A DNA stretch of 43,816 nucleotides, taken from assembly GCA_035528995.1 (NCBI GenBank), contig DATKXO010000372.1, forward strand, positions 1 to 43,816, in the 5' to 3' direction. How positions within the stretch are numbered: the first letter of the stretch is position 1; each line of letters starts with the position of its first letter. Shown here piece by piece: positions 1 through 7,048 of this stretch. Both the position numbers and the translations under genes were made by a program. The stretch comes from DATKXO01 sp035528995. GTDB lineage: Bacteria > Planctomycetota > Phycisphaerae > UBA1845. The notes beneath the pieces are model-generated. The model did no database searches. It was not told the origin of the DNA and saw only the letters and a program-made list of their open reading frames with translations.

Positions 1-64
1 GATAAGAGCCCGAGCGAGCTCGTCCAAGCGCCCCGCGATCGGACGTTGTCTTCTTCCAGCGGCC

Positions 65-93
65 TTGAAATAGCACCGGCTCGGTTCTATATC
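65..93 (+). promoter_or_regulatory. Candidate sigma-70 promoter of the isc operon
   Basis: TTGAAA (65-70) differs from the -35 consensus at one base. It is followed after 17 bases by TATATC (88-93), which keeps the TATA core of a -10 box. Transcription would start near base 100 and read into iscR, whose start is at 172. Base composition here is more AT-rich than around it. No good match to a remembered IscR binding site was found, so autoregulation is only expected from the family. Confidence 0.45.
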
Positions 94-115
94 ATTAGTA
101 GTTGTCGAAATAGGA

Positions 116-137
116 GGCCCATGGTACTATATGGGCC
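116..137. promoter_or_regulatory. Palindrome in the iscR leader
   Basis: GGCCCAT (116-122) and ATGGGCC (131-137) form a perfect 7-base inverted repeat around an 8-base spacer. It lies between the candidate promoter and the iscR start. It could be an operator for IscR or another dimeric regulator, or a hairpin in the 5' leader. The sequence alone does not decide between them. Confidence 0.4.
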
Positions 138-171
138 GCAACTGGTGACGCGGCCCGATAAGGGGCAGCCT

Positions 172-627
172 ATGATCTCGCTCACGCGCAAATCCGACTA
201 TGCTCTGGTCGCGCTGTCCCACCTGGCACGCACGCGAGAGACCGTCTGCAGCGCACGAGACATCTCAGATCACCACAAGATTCCTCTTCCAGTGTTGATG
301 AACATTTTGAAGAAACTCTCACGAGAAGGGATCGTCGCGAGTGTCCGAGGGGCGCATGGCGGGTACCAGCTCGCGGTGGACCCGGCCGAGGTCAGTCTGG
401 GTGATTTCATCACGGCCCTGGAGGGTCCGATGCGGCTGGTGCAGTGCGCGGACGGCGGCGCCCCGACCTCGTGCAGTCAGGCGCCCTGGTGTCCGGTGCA
501 GGCCCCTGCGGTTCGGATTCAGCAGCGGCTCAAGGAGTTCCTCGCCGGCGTCACGCTGGCGGAGATCATCGGGAGTGAATTGCAGGCCCAGTCCGACGTG
601 GGACGGGCCGCTGAGGGCAAGGTCTGA
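172..627 (+). CDS. iscR: Rrf2-family [2Fe-2S] transcriptional regulator IscR
   Basis: This 151-residue protein is the probable cluster-sensing regulator of the operon. The N-terminal winged helix begins MISLTRKSDYAL, the usual Rrf2 opening, and includes the wing around RGAHGGYQL (residues 60-66). Three cysteines in the C-terminal half (C92, C101, C107) are placed like the cluster ligands of E. coli IscR, though the spacing is C-x8-C-x5-C. The ATG at 172 is preferred over an upstream in-frame codon at 46 because Rrf2 homology begins there and AGGGGCA lies just upstream. Its stop overlaps the iscS start by one base (TGATG), which indicates translational coupling. By family knowledge, the holo form represses the operon when cluster supply is adequate. 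Confidence 0.88.
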   Translation: MISLTRKSDYALVALSHLARTRETVCSARDISDHHKIPLPVLMNILKKLSREGIVASVRGAHGGYQLAVDPAEVSLGDFITALEGPMRLVQCADGGAPTSCSQAPWCPVQAPAVRIQQRLKEFLAGVTLAEIIGSELQAQSDVGRAAEGKV

Positions 628-1838
628 TGAGCCAAGTGTATCTGGATAACGCGGCCACCACACCGCTCGACCCGCGGGTCCTGGATGCGATGCTCCCTTC
701 TCTGCGGGAGCACTTCGGCAACGCAGCGAGCCGCAGCCATCGCTTCGGCTGGGTCGCGGAGGAGGCCGTGGACAAGGCCCGCCGGCAGGTGGCCGACCTG
801 ATCGGCGCCACGCCCAAGGAGATCATCTTCACCAGCGGGGCGACCGAGAGCGACAACATCGCCGTGAAGGGCGTGGCCTACCGACATCGCGACAAGGGCA
901 ACCGCGTCATCACGCAGCAGACGGAACACAAGGCGATCATCGACACCTGCAAGTTCCTGGAGCAGGACGGTGCCCGGGTCACCTTCCTTCCGGTGAACGA
1001 CAAGGGTCGCATCAACCTCGACGAGCTGGCCGACGCGATCGGTGACGACACCGTCCTGGTGTCGATCATGTTCGCCAACAACGAAATCGGGACGGTCCAG
1101 CCGATCGCCGAGATCGGGCGGATCTGCAAGGAGAAGGGGGTCCTCTTCCACACCGACGCCGTGCAGGCCTTCGGTAAGCTGCCCATCGACGTCGAAGAGA
1201 TGGGCATCGATCTGTTGAGTATTTCGGGGCACAAGATCTACGGGCCTAAGGGAGTGGGAGCGCTCTACGTGCGGCGGAAGAACCCACGGGTGCGCTGCGA
1301 AGCCGTGCTGCACGGCGGGGGTCACGAAAGGGGCATGCGCTCGGGCACGCTGAACGTGCCGGGGATCGTGGGCCTTGGGGCGGCGGCCGAGTTCGCCGGT
1401 CGCGAGATGATCGTGGAGGCGGAGCGACTGGGCGGCCTTCGCGATCGGCTGTGGGACGGTCTCAGCAGCCGGCTGGACGAGATCGCCCGCAACGGGGACG
1501 CCGAGCACTGTCTGCCCAACATCCTCAACGTCAGCTTCAAGTACGTCGAGGGCGAGTCGCTGATGATGGGCTTCGACACCATCGCCGTCAGCAGCGGCAG
1601 CGCCTGCACCAGCGCGTCACTCGAGCCCAGCTACGTGCTCAAGGCGCTGGGCGTGGGTGAGGACCTGGCTCATAGTTCGATCCGTTTTTCGCTGGGACGT
1701 TTCAACACCGGGCAAGAGGTGGACTACGCCGTCGAGCAGGTGGTTGCGGCCGTCCGGCGGCTGCGCGAGCTGAGCCCGCTGTACGAGATGGCCCAGGAGG
1801 GCGTTGACCTGAGCAAGGTCGATTGGGCGGCGCGCTAG
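627..1838 (+). CDS. iscS: Cysteine desulfurase IscS
   Basis: PLP-dependent desulfurase that takes sulfur from L-cysteine as an enzyme persulfide and hands it to IscU. Length is 403 residues, normal for IscS. Visible landmarks are H101 in TEHKA, the PLP lysine K203 in SISGHKIYGPKG, and the mobile-loop cysteine C327 in SSGSACTSASLEPSYVL. That last stretch and HSSIRFSLGRF mark the IscS/NifS group rather than SufS. The start overlaps the iscR stop by one base. The 86-base gap before iscU contains a short GC-rich inverted repeat but no clear terminator. Assignment is secure; supply of sulfur to tRNA thiolation is likely from the family but not shown here. Confidence 0.96.
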   Translation: MSQVYLDNAATTPLDPRVLDAMLPSLREHFGNAASRSHRFGWVAEEAVDKARRQVADLIGATPKEIIFTSGATESDNIAVKGVAYRHRDKGNRVITQQTEHKAIIDTCKFLEQDGARVTFLPVNDKGRINLDELADAIGDDTVLVSIMFANNEIGTVQPIAEIGRICKEKGVLFHTDAVQAFGKLPIDVEEMGIDLLSISGHKIYGPKGVGALYVRRKNPRVRCEAVLHGGGHERGMRSGTLNVPGIVGLGAAAEFAGREMIVEAERLGGLRDRLWDGLSSRLDEIARNGDAEHCLPNILNVSFKYVEGESLMMGFDTIAVSSGSACTSASLEPSYVLKALGVGEDLAHSSIRFSLGRFNTGQEVDYAVEQVVAAVRRLRELSPLYEMAQEGVDLSKVDWAAR

Positions 1839-1924
1839 GCGCCGGGCCGGAGGGGAGTCGGGCCCGCGGACCGGTCTACAGTGAGGACCGCCCGGGGCCG
1901 GGCGAGCGGTAAGGAGAATCGGTC

Positions 1925-2353
1925 GTGGCTTACAGCGACAAGGTCGTCGATCACTTCGAGCATCCGCGCAACGTGGGCTCGCTGGACAAGTCGGCCCCCA
2001 ACGTGGGGACCGGCATCGTCGGTGCGCCCGAGTGCGGCGACGTGATGAAGCTGCAGATCCAGGTGGACGAGAACAACCGGATCGTGGATGCCAAGTTCAA
2101 GACGTTCGGCTGCGGCAGCGCCATCGCCAGCAGTTCGCTGGCCACCGAGTGGGTCAAGGGGCGCTCGCTGGATGAGGCGTTGGAGATCAAGAACACGACC
2201 ATCGTGAAGGAGCTGGCCTTGCCGCCGGTGAAGATTCATTGCAGCGTGCTGGCCGAGGACGCCATCCGTGCCGCCGTCGCGGACCTCAAGCGCAAGCAGG
2301 CCGGCGACGGGAAGGCACCGCAGACCGAGAAGAAAGAAGAGGTCGGCGCCTGA
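1925..2353 (+). CDS. iscU: Iron-sulfur scaffold protein IscU
   Basis: Scaffold on which [2Fe-2S] and [4Fe-4S] clusters are built before delivery. The 142-residue product has the three ligand cysteines C37, C63 and C106, with D39 next to the first, which is the aspartate known to favour cluster release. LPPVK (residues 99-103) is the peptide recognised by the HscA chaperone and lies just before H105 and C106. Translation starts at GTG 1925, preceded by a strong AAGGAG. A 25-residue acidic and lysine-rich tail after the conserved domain is slightly longer than in E. coli IscU. It sits between its sulfur donor iscS and iscA. Confidence 0.95.
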   Translation: MAYSDKVVDHFEHPRNVGSLDKSAPNVGTGIVGAPECGDVMKLQIQVDENNRIVDAKFKTFGCGSAIASSSLATEWVKGRSLDEALEIKNTTIVKELALPPVKIHCSVLAEDAIRAAVADLKRKQAGDGKAPQTEKKEEVGA

Positions 2354-2422
2354 TCGGCTTCGGTACCGTTTCCGAGGGGTGTCGGAAAGACTGGAAACTG
2401 ACGAACAGGGAGTTCGAGCGAT

Positions 2423-2806
2423 ATGATCACACTCACCGAAAAGGCGGCCCAACAGGTTCTGCAGATCATCGAGCAGCACCGTCAGGACGAGGCCGGCCAG
2501 TCCGGTTCCGAAGGTGAGGGTGGCGGCGCCACGGCGACCGAAGCCAAGCCCATGTATCTGCGCGTCGGCGTGGTGGGGGGCGGGTGCAGCGGTTTCAAGC
2601 AGACCCTGGACCTGACCGAGACGCTGGGCGAGAACGACGAGGTCTTCGAGCAGCACGGCGTGAAGGTGATCTGCGACGCCAAGAGCCACATCTACCTCGA
2701 CGGCGCGACTATCGACTTCAAGAGCACCACGATGGGCAGCGGCTTCGCGTTCGAGATCCCGTCGGCCACGGGGCGGTGCGGCTGCGGGCAGAGCTTCTCC
2801 GTATAG
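2423..2806 (+). CDS. iscA: A-type iron-sulfur carrier IscA (HesB family)
   Basis: Carrier that binds iron or a cluster and delivers it to target proteins. The three ligand cysteines are present: C55 in GGGCSGF, and C119 and C121 in GRCGCGQSF close to the C-terminus. The protein has 127 residues, about 20 more than usual. The excess is a Gly/Ser/Glu/Ala-rich low-complexity stretch at about residues 21-42, between the first helix and the first strand. It should be a flexible loop and leaves the cysteines untouched. Translation starts at ATG 2423, 69 bases after iscU, with AGGGAG upstream. The gene could also be named erpA-like by sequence, but its operon position supports iscA. Confidence 0.92.
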   Translation: MITLTEKAAQQVLQIIEQHRQDEAGQSGSEGEGGGATATEAKPMYLRVGVVGGGCSGFKQTLDLTETLGENDEVFEQHGVKVICDAKSHIYLDGATIDFKSTTMGSGFAFEIPSATGRCGCGQSFSV

Positions 2807-2822
2807 GCGGCGACGGGACACA

Positions 2823-2863
2823 GGCGCCGGGTGACGGCGTTCCGCCCGGCGGCGCCCGTCTTT
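2823..2863 (+). terminator. GC-rich hairpin with short U run inside the isc operon
   Basis: GGCGCC-GGG (2823-2831) can pair with CCC-GGCGGCGCC (2845-2856), leaving a three-base bulge on the right arm. CGTCTTT follows at once. This resembles a weak intrinsic terminator and lies between iscA and hscB. It may reduce read-through, so that the regulator, desulfurase, scaffold and carrier are made in excess over the chaperone half. Confidence 0.35.
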
Positions 2864-2899
2864 GGTGCGGGTGTGGCGTGAACGTCACGGCGAGGCTGA

Positions 2900-3514
2900 A
2901 TGGCTTCCACAGATCAGACCGTTCCGAGCAAGTGCCTTTCATGCAGTGCCGAGCTCGAGTCACCGATCGTATGCACCGGCTGCCATAAGCTGTACCCGGT
3001 TCCCGAGCCGCTGGACTACTTCGAGCTGTTCCGACTGCCGCATCGCTACCGGATCGACCTGGGCGATCTGGAGCATCGCTTTCTGGCCATCACGCGGAAC
3101 GTGCATCCCGATTTTTTCACCGGGCACTCCGAGGACATGTGCCGGCTGGCCGTCCGGCTCAGCGCGGAGCTGAACGAGGCCTATCGCGTGCTCAAGGACC
3201 CCGTGCTGCGGGCGGGCTACCTGTTGGAGCAGTCCGGCGGCCGCAGCGCGTCGGAGGACCATTCGGTTCCCCCGTCGGTGTTGAGCGAAGTGATGATGCT
3301 GCGGGAGGAGCTGGAGGCGGCGGAAGGAGATCAGACCGCCGCCGCGTCGGTTCGCCGGCGAGTCGTCGCCCGGCGCGGCGAGATCCTGACCCGGATCGCC
3401 GAACTGGCCGACGACCTGGCCAATGCAGGTGATGAGGACAAGACCACGCTGCGGTCGTTGCTCAACTCAGTCAAATACTACGAGAACCTTTTGGCCGAGC
3501 TGCCTGTCGGGTAG
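2900..3514 (+). CDS. hscB: J-domain co-chaperone HscB with N-terminal zinc-finger-like motif
   Basis: J-protein that brings IscU to HscA and stimulates its ATPase. The J domain has the HPD triad at residues 69-71 (NVHPDFF). The helices after it (LNEAYRVLKDPVLRAGYLLEQ) are typical of HscB/HSC20, and the C-terminal three-helix region for IscU binding follows. Unusually for a bacterial HscB, the first 30 residues carry two CxxC pairs (C12/C15 and C25/C28), which probably bind zinc as in the N-terminal domain of human HSC20. At 204 residues it is about 30 longer than E. coli HscB, which this extension accounts for. The ATG at 2900 has GAGG upstream. The hscA gene follows. Confidence 0.92.
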   Translation: MASTDQTVPSKCLSCSAELESPIVCTGCHKLYPVPEPLDYFELFRLPHRYRIDLGDLEHRFLAITRNVHPDFFTGHSEDMCRLAVRLSAELNEAYRVLKDPVLRAGYLLEQSGGRSASEDHSVPPSVLSEVMMLREELEAAEGDQTAAASVRRRVVARRGEILTRIAELADDLANAGDEDKTTLRSLLNSVKYYENLLAELPVG

Positions 3515-3594
3515 GGTGGGCGAACGGGGATCGGTTCGGGCCGGGTGTCCGCCCGCCCACAGGCCGGCCCCTCCGACACCGGGTGAGCGTTTCA

Positions 3595-5433
3595 ATGGGC
3601 GACAGCAAAGACACGATCGTCGGGATCGACCTGGGAACGACCAACTCTCTGGTGGCTTACGCGGACGAGAAGGGCCCGGTGATTATCGAGGACCCGGCAG
3701 CGGGCGACGGCGGAATCCTGCCCTCGGTCATCGGCTTCGACCCGGAATCGGGTCGCGTCACCATAGGGCGCCAGGCCCGGGCCCACGCGGTCGAGCTTCC
3801 GCTGACCACGGTGTATTCGGTCAAGCGGCTGATGGGCAGGGGGTTCGCCGACCTTGGCGACGACGTGGGCCGATTGCCCTACAAGGTCGTCCGCCGGCCG
3901 GGCAACGAAGAGGGGCGCGATGTGGCGGCCGTCGAGGTCGGGGGCCGGGCCCTGACGCCTCCGCAACTCAGCGCCCTGATCCTGGCTGAACTCAAAACGC
4001 GGGCCGAGAAGCACTTCGGGCATCCCGTCAACCGAGCGGTCATCACCGTGCCGGCCTACTTCGACGATGCCCAACGCCAGGCGACTCGCGACGCCGGGCA
4101 GATCGCGGGGCTCGAGGTGGTGCGGATCGTCAACGAGCCCACCGCGGCCGCCCTGGCCTATGGCCTGGACCGCAAGGAGGACCTGACCGTTGCGGTCTAC
4201 GATTTGGGCGGGGGCACGTTCGACGTGTCCTTCATGCGTTTGCGCGAGGGCACGTTCGAGGTGCTCAGCACGCACGGCGACACACACCTGGGCGGCGACG
4301 ACTTCGACCGTCAGATCATGGACCTGGCCACCCGTGAGGTGAAGGAGCGGTTCGGGGTCGAGATTCAAGCGCCGGCCACACGCCAGGCCCTGCGCCTGTT
4401 CGCCGAGGCGGTCAAGCAGGCCCTGTCCAGCGAGGCGCAAAAGACCCTGCAGATCGACCTGGGCGACGGGCGGTGCTACCAGCGGGTCATCACCAGGGCC
4501 GAGTTCGAGGGCATGATCGACCCCTACATCGAGCGCACGCTGGATTCGTGCCGTCAGGCCATGCGGGCGGCCGGTCTGACCGCCGGCGACGTGGATCACG
4601 TGGTGATGGTGGGGGGCTCGACGCGCATTCCGCACGTTCGCCAGCGGGTGGGCGACCTGTTCGAGTGCCGGCCCTACACCGCGTGGAACCCGGAGGAGGT
4701 GGTGGCTCTGGGGGCGGCGGTTCAGGCGTCGATCCTGGCGGGCGTCCGCCGCGACGTGCTGTTGCTCGATGTCACGCCTCTGTCACTGGGGATCGAGACA
4801 CTGGGCGGGGCCATGGGCAAGCTGATCCGTAACAACATGCGGGTTCCCTGCCAGGCCACCGAGACGTTCACCACCTTCCAGGACGGTCAGACCAACGTGA
4901 AGATCAACGTGCTGCAGGGCGAGCGCGAGCTGGCGGCGGACTGCCGCTCGCTGGGGGTCTTCGAGCTGACCGGCGTTCCGCCCATGCCCGCGGGGATGCC
5001 CAAAATCGACGTGACCTTCCTCATCGACCAGAACGGCATCCTCACCGTCACCGCCCACGAGCAGCGCAGCGGGACCGAGGCGGGCATCCAGGTGGTGCCG
5101 GCCCACGGCCTGACCCGGGACGAAGTCCGGCGAATGGAACGGGAGAGCGTCGCTTTCGCCCGTCAGGACATGACCGCCCACCGCCTGGTGGACCTGCGCA
5201 ATCAGGTCGTCTTCGACACCAACAAGACCGAGCAGATGCTGACCAAACACGGCGACCTGCTGCCGGCCGAGGAGTGTCAGGCCTTGCGCCGGGCTGCGGC
5301 CGACCTGCGACAGTATGCCGACTCGTCTTCGGACACGGAGGAGATCCACCGCCGGTTGCAGGAGTTCGGGCGGATGACCGTGCCGCTGGCCAACGCGGCC
5401 ATATCGGCCACGCTGCGGGAAGACAAAGACTGA
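3595..5433 (+). CDS. hscA: Hsp70-family chaperone HscA for Fe-S assembly
   Basis: Specialised Hsp70 that binds the LPPVK loop of IscU and uses ATP to promote cluster transfer. At 612 residues it is short, as expected for HscA compared with DnaK. Hsp70 signatures are GIDLGTTNSLVA near the N-terminus, VYDLGGGTFDVS in the middle of the ATPase domain and VVMVGGSTRIPHVR near its end. LLLDVTPLSLGIETLGG opens the substrate-binding domain. The C-terminal lid lacks the acidic EEVD-like tail of DnaK. ATG 3595 is chosen because GGTGA lies 7 bases upstream; an in-frame GTG at 3583 is possible. The stop overlaps the ferredoxin start by one base. Confidence 0.93.
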   Translation: MGDSKDTIVGIDLGTTNSLVAYADEKGPVIIEDPAAGDGGILPSVIGFDPESGRVTIGRQARAHAVELPLTTVYSVKRLMGRGFADLGDDVGRLPYKVVRRPGNEEGRDVAAVEVGGRALTPPQLSALILAELKTRAEKHFGHPVNRAVITVPAYFDDAQRQATRDAGQIAGLEVVRIVNEPTAAALAYGLDRKEDLTVAVYDLGGGTFDVSFMRLREGTFEVLSTHGDTHLGGDDFDRQIMDLATREVKERFGVEIQAPATRQALRLFAEAVKQALSSEAQKTLQIDLGDGRCYQRVITRAEFEGMIDPYIERTLDSCRQAMRAAGLTAGDVDHVVMVGGSTRIPHVRQRVGDLFECRPYTAWNPEEVVALGAAVQASILAGVRRDVLLLDVTPLSLGIETLGGAMGKLIRNNMRVPCQATETFTTFQDGQTNVKINVLQGERELAADCRSLGVFELTGVPPMPAGMPKIDVTFLIDQNGILTVTAHEQRSGTEAGIQVVPAHGLTRDEVRRMERESVAFARQDMTAHRLVDLRNQVVFDTNKTEQMLTKHGDLLPAEECQALRRAAADLRQYADSSSDTEEIHRRLQEFGRMTVPLANAAISATLREDKD

Positions 5434-5843
5434 TGGGCGGACAGAACCCCTACATCCGGGAGGCCGGAGCGCTCCTGCCGACGCGGCGATACAAGGTCAC
5501 GTTCCTGCCGATGAACCTGACGGTCGAGGTCGATCCGGACGAGTTACCCTACGGCCAGGACGGTCAGCCCGGGAGCCTGTTGCAGACGGCTCTGCACGCG
5601 GGAGTCCAACTCGACCACGCCTGCGGCGGGGTCTGCGCCTGTTCGACCTGTCATGTTGTCGTGACGGAGGGGTTCGACAGTCTCAACGAGGCCACCGAGG
5701 ACGAGGAGGACATGCTGGACTCGGCCCCGGGGCTCAAGCCCACCAGTCGATTGGCCTGCCAGGCCGTTCCGAACGGCTCCGGGGACCTGGTTGTGGAAAT
5801 CCCGTCGTGGAACCGGAACCTGGCCAGGGAGGAGCCTCATTAA
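5433..5843 (+). CDS. fdx: Adrenodoxin-type [2Fe-2S] ferredoxin of the ISC system
   Basis: Small electron carrier that supplies electrons for persulfide reduction and cluster assembly on IscU. Cluster ligands are C64, C70, C73 and C109 in the pattern C-x5-C-x2-C-x35-C. The segment HACGGVCACSTCHVVV is characteristic of the isc-linked ferredoxins, including the extra non-ligand cysteine C68. The 136-residue product has about 20 more N-terminal residues than E. coli Fdx. The start overlaps the hscA stop by one base (TGATG), so the two are likely translationally coupled. A matching NADPH-ferredoxin reductase gene is not in the window. Confidence 0.92.
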   Translation: MGGQNPYIREAGALLPTRRYKVTFLPMNLTVEVDPDELPYGQDGQPGSLLQTALHAGVQLDHACGGVCACSTCHVVVTEGFDSLNEATEDEEDMLDSAPGLKPTSRLACQAVPNGSGDLVVEIPSWNRNLAREEPH

Positions 5844-5870
5844 TCCTGCGACCGCGGGGAGGGAGCAGCT

Positions 5871-6083
5871 ATGAGACACCCGCTCAAGTGGACGGACAGC
5901 GAGGACATCGCCATAGCGCTGCACGAACGCTTCCCCGATCTGGACCCGCTGACGGTCCGCTTCACCGATCTCCATCGCTGGGTTTGTGAGCTGGAGGACT
6001 TCGGCGACAACCCGCAGGCGTCCGACGAGGCCGAGCTGGAAGCGATCCAGATCGCCTGGCACGAAGAGTACGAAGACGCGTAG
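5871..6083 (+). CDS. iscX: IscX (YfhJ) accessory protein
   Basis: Small acidic protein of 70 residues that binds IscS and iron and modulates the rate of cluster assembly. The sequence opens with LKWTDSEDIAIALHERFPDLDPLTVRFTDLH-like residues and ends with the W-H-E-E-Y motif (IAWHEEYEDA). Both are characteristic of this one-domain family and its acidic surface. It starts 27 bases after fdx with GGGAGGGAGC upstream, so it is the last gene of the operon. Presence of iscX is a good sign that this is a true ISC rather than a NIF-like system. Confidence 0.93.
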   Translation: MRHPLKWTDSEDIAIALHERFPDLDPLTVRFTDLHRWVCELEDFGDNPQASDEAELEAIQIAWHEEYEDA

Positions 6084-6103
6084 GGCTGGCGAGGTCGCTG
6101 CGA

Positions 6104-6709
6104 CTACCGGGCGGCGAACAACCGCCGTGAAACCGGTTGAAGGGCTCGTCCGCCGGCGGTGGCGGCGGCGGTCTTGAGGATCAGCCCCGGGACAAAGGGC
6201 CACAGCCCCATGGTCAAAGTGGCCAGGGCAGACGCGCCTGACCACAGGTGCAGCCAGGTCAGCCCGGCGGCAAAGATGATCGCATTGCCCGCCAGTGCCG
6301 CAGCCAGCAGGGCGCCCCAACCGCCCCCGCGCCGCGTGAGCAGGCCGATCACCGGCTGAGCCAGAACGAACCCGAGAAGATAGCCACCCGTCGGCCCGAA
6401 CAGATAGGCCGACTGCCACGCGTCGCCCGCAAAGACGTGGTATCCGCAGATTCCCAGCAACAGGTAGAAGGCCATGCCGGCCATACCCAGCCAGGGCCCC
6501 AGCGTCATCCCGGCCAGCAGCACGACCAGCGTCTGGAGCGTGACCGGAACGGGCGTGCCGGGGAGGTAAAGACGGATCTGGCTCGCGACGGCGGTCAGCC
6601 CGGCGAAGGCCACGACGCCGGCGACCTGGACCAGCAGCCGTCGTGTGCCCGCGTTGGCCAGCGGCAGCGCGCGTTGGGGTGCATCCATCGAGTTCATGGG
6701 CGGGATCAT
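6104..6709 (-). CDS. bioY: BioY-type biotin transporter S component
   Basis: Integral membrane protein of about 201 residues that binds biotin for uptake, either alone or with energy-coupling-factor ATPases (none nearby). Family marks are TPVPVTLQTLVVLLAGMTLGPWLG near the N-terminal third (written here in part: TPVPVTLQT), then the region FAGDAWQSAYLFGPTGGYLLGF, where GPTGGYL is the BioY fingerprint. About six hydrophobic segments are visible. It converges on iscX with only 20 bases between the stops. Several in-frame ATGs (6709, 6697, 6688) lack a strong ribosome site, so the start is uncertain by a few residues. No BirA operator was recognised upstream. Confidence 0.9.
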   Translation of the reverse strand: MIPPMNSMDAPQRALPLANAGTRRLLVQVAGVVAFAGLTAVASQIRLYLPGTPVPVTLQTLVVLLAGMTLGPWLGMAGMAFYLLLGICGYHVFAGDAWQSAYLFGPTGGYLLGFVLAQPVIGLLTRRGGGWGALLAAALAGNAIIFAAGLTWLHLWSGASALATLTMGLWPFVPGLILKTAAATAGGRALQPVSRRLFAAR

Positions 6710-7048
6710 ACTGCGGGCCACGCCCCGGTCAATGGCGTGACGAATGCGTGTGCCGGGGCAACTTCGTGCTGGCCCGGTCCCATAATCGTATCGTATACCA
6801 GAATTGGCAGCGGTGGCTCGGCAGCCTGTGGCTGCACGTTCGGCAGTGATGCGGAGGGATTCTCCGCTGACGGCCGGATCGGTTTTGCATTTGAACGGGT
6901 CTCGAAGACAGATTAGGATTTCGCTTTACTTGCGATGTGATCCGCGCGCTTCGACAGAGCAGTGGGTTCGGGTTGAGGAATCCGGGCCGTGCGAGGCCGC
7001 TTGGGGGGGCGCGGATGATCAAGGTCGCCAAATCGGGGGTAGCGAACC
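6710..7048. other. Intergenic region between divergent bioY and the TSP3 lipoprotein
   Basis: About 340 bases without a convincing gene; the open frames here lack ribosome sites and recognisable content. The stretch near 6780-6810 (AATCGTATCGTATACC) is AT-rich for this genome and may contain a promoter, but no -35/-10 pair with good spacing stands out on either strand. Both flanking genes must be transcribed from within it. Confidence 0.5.
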
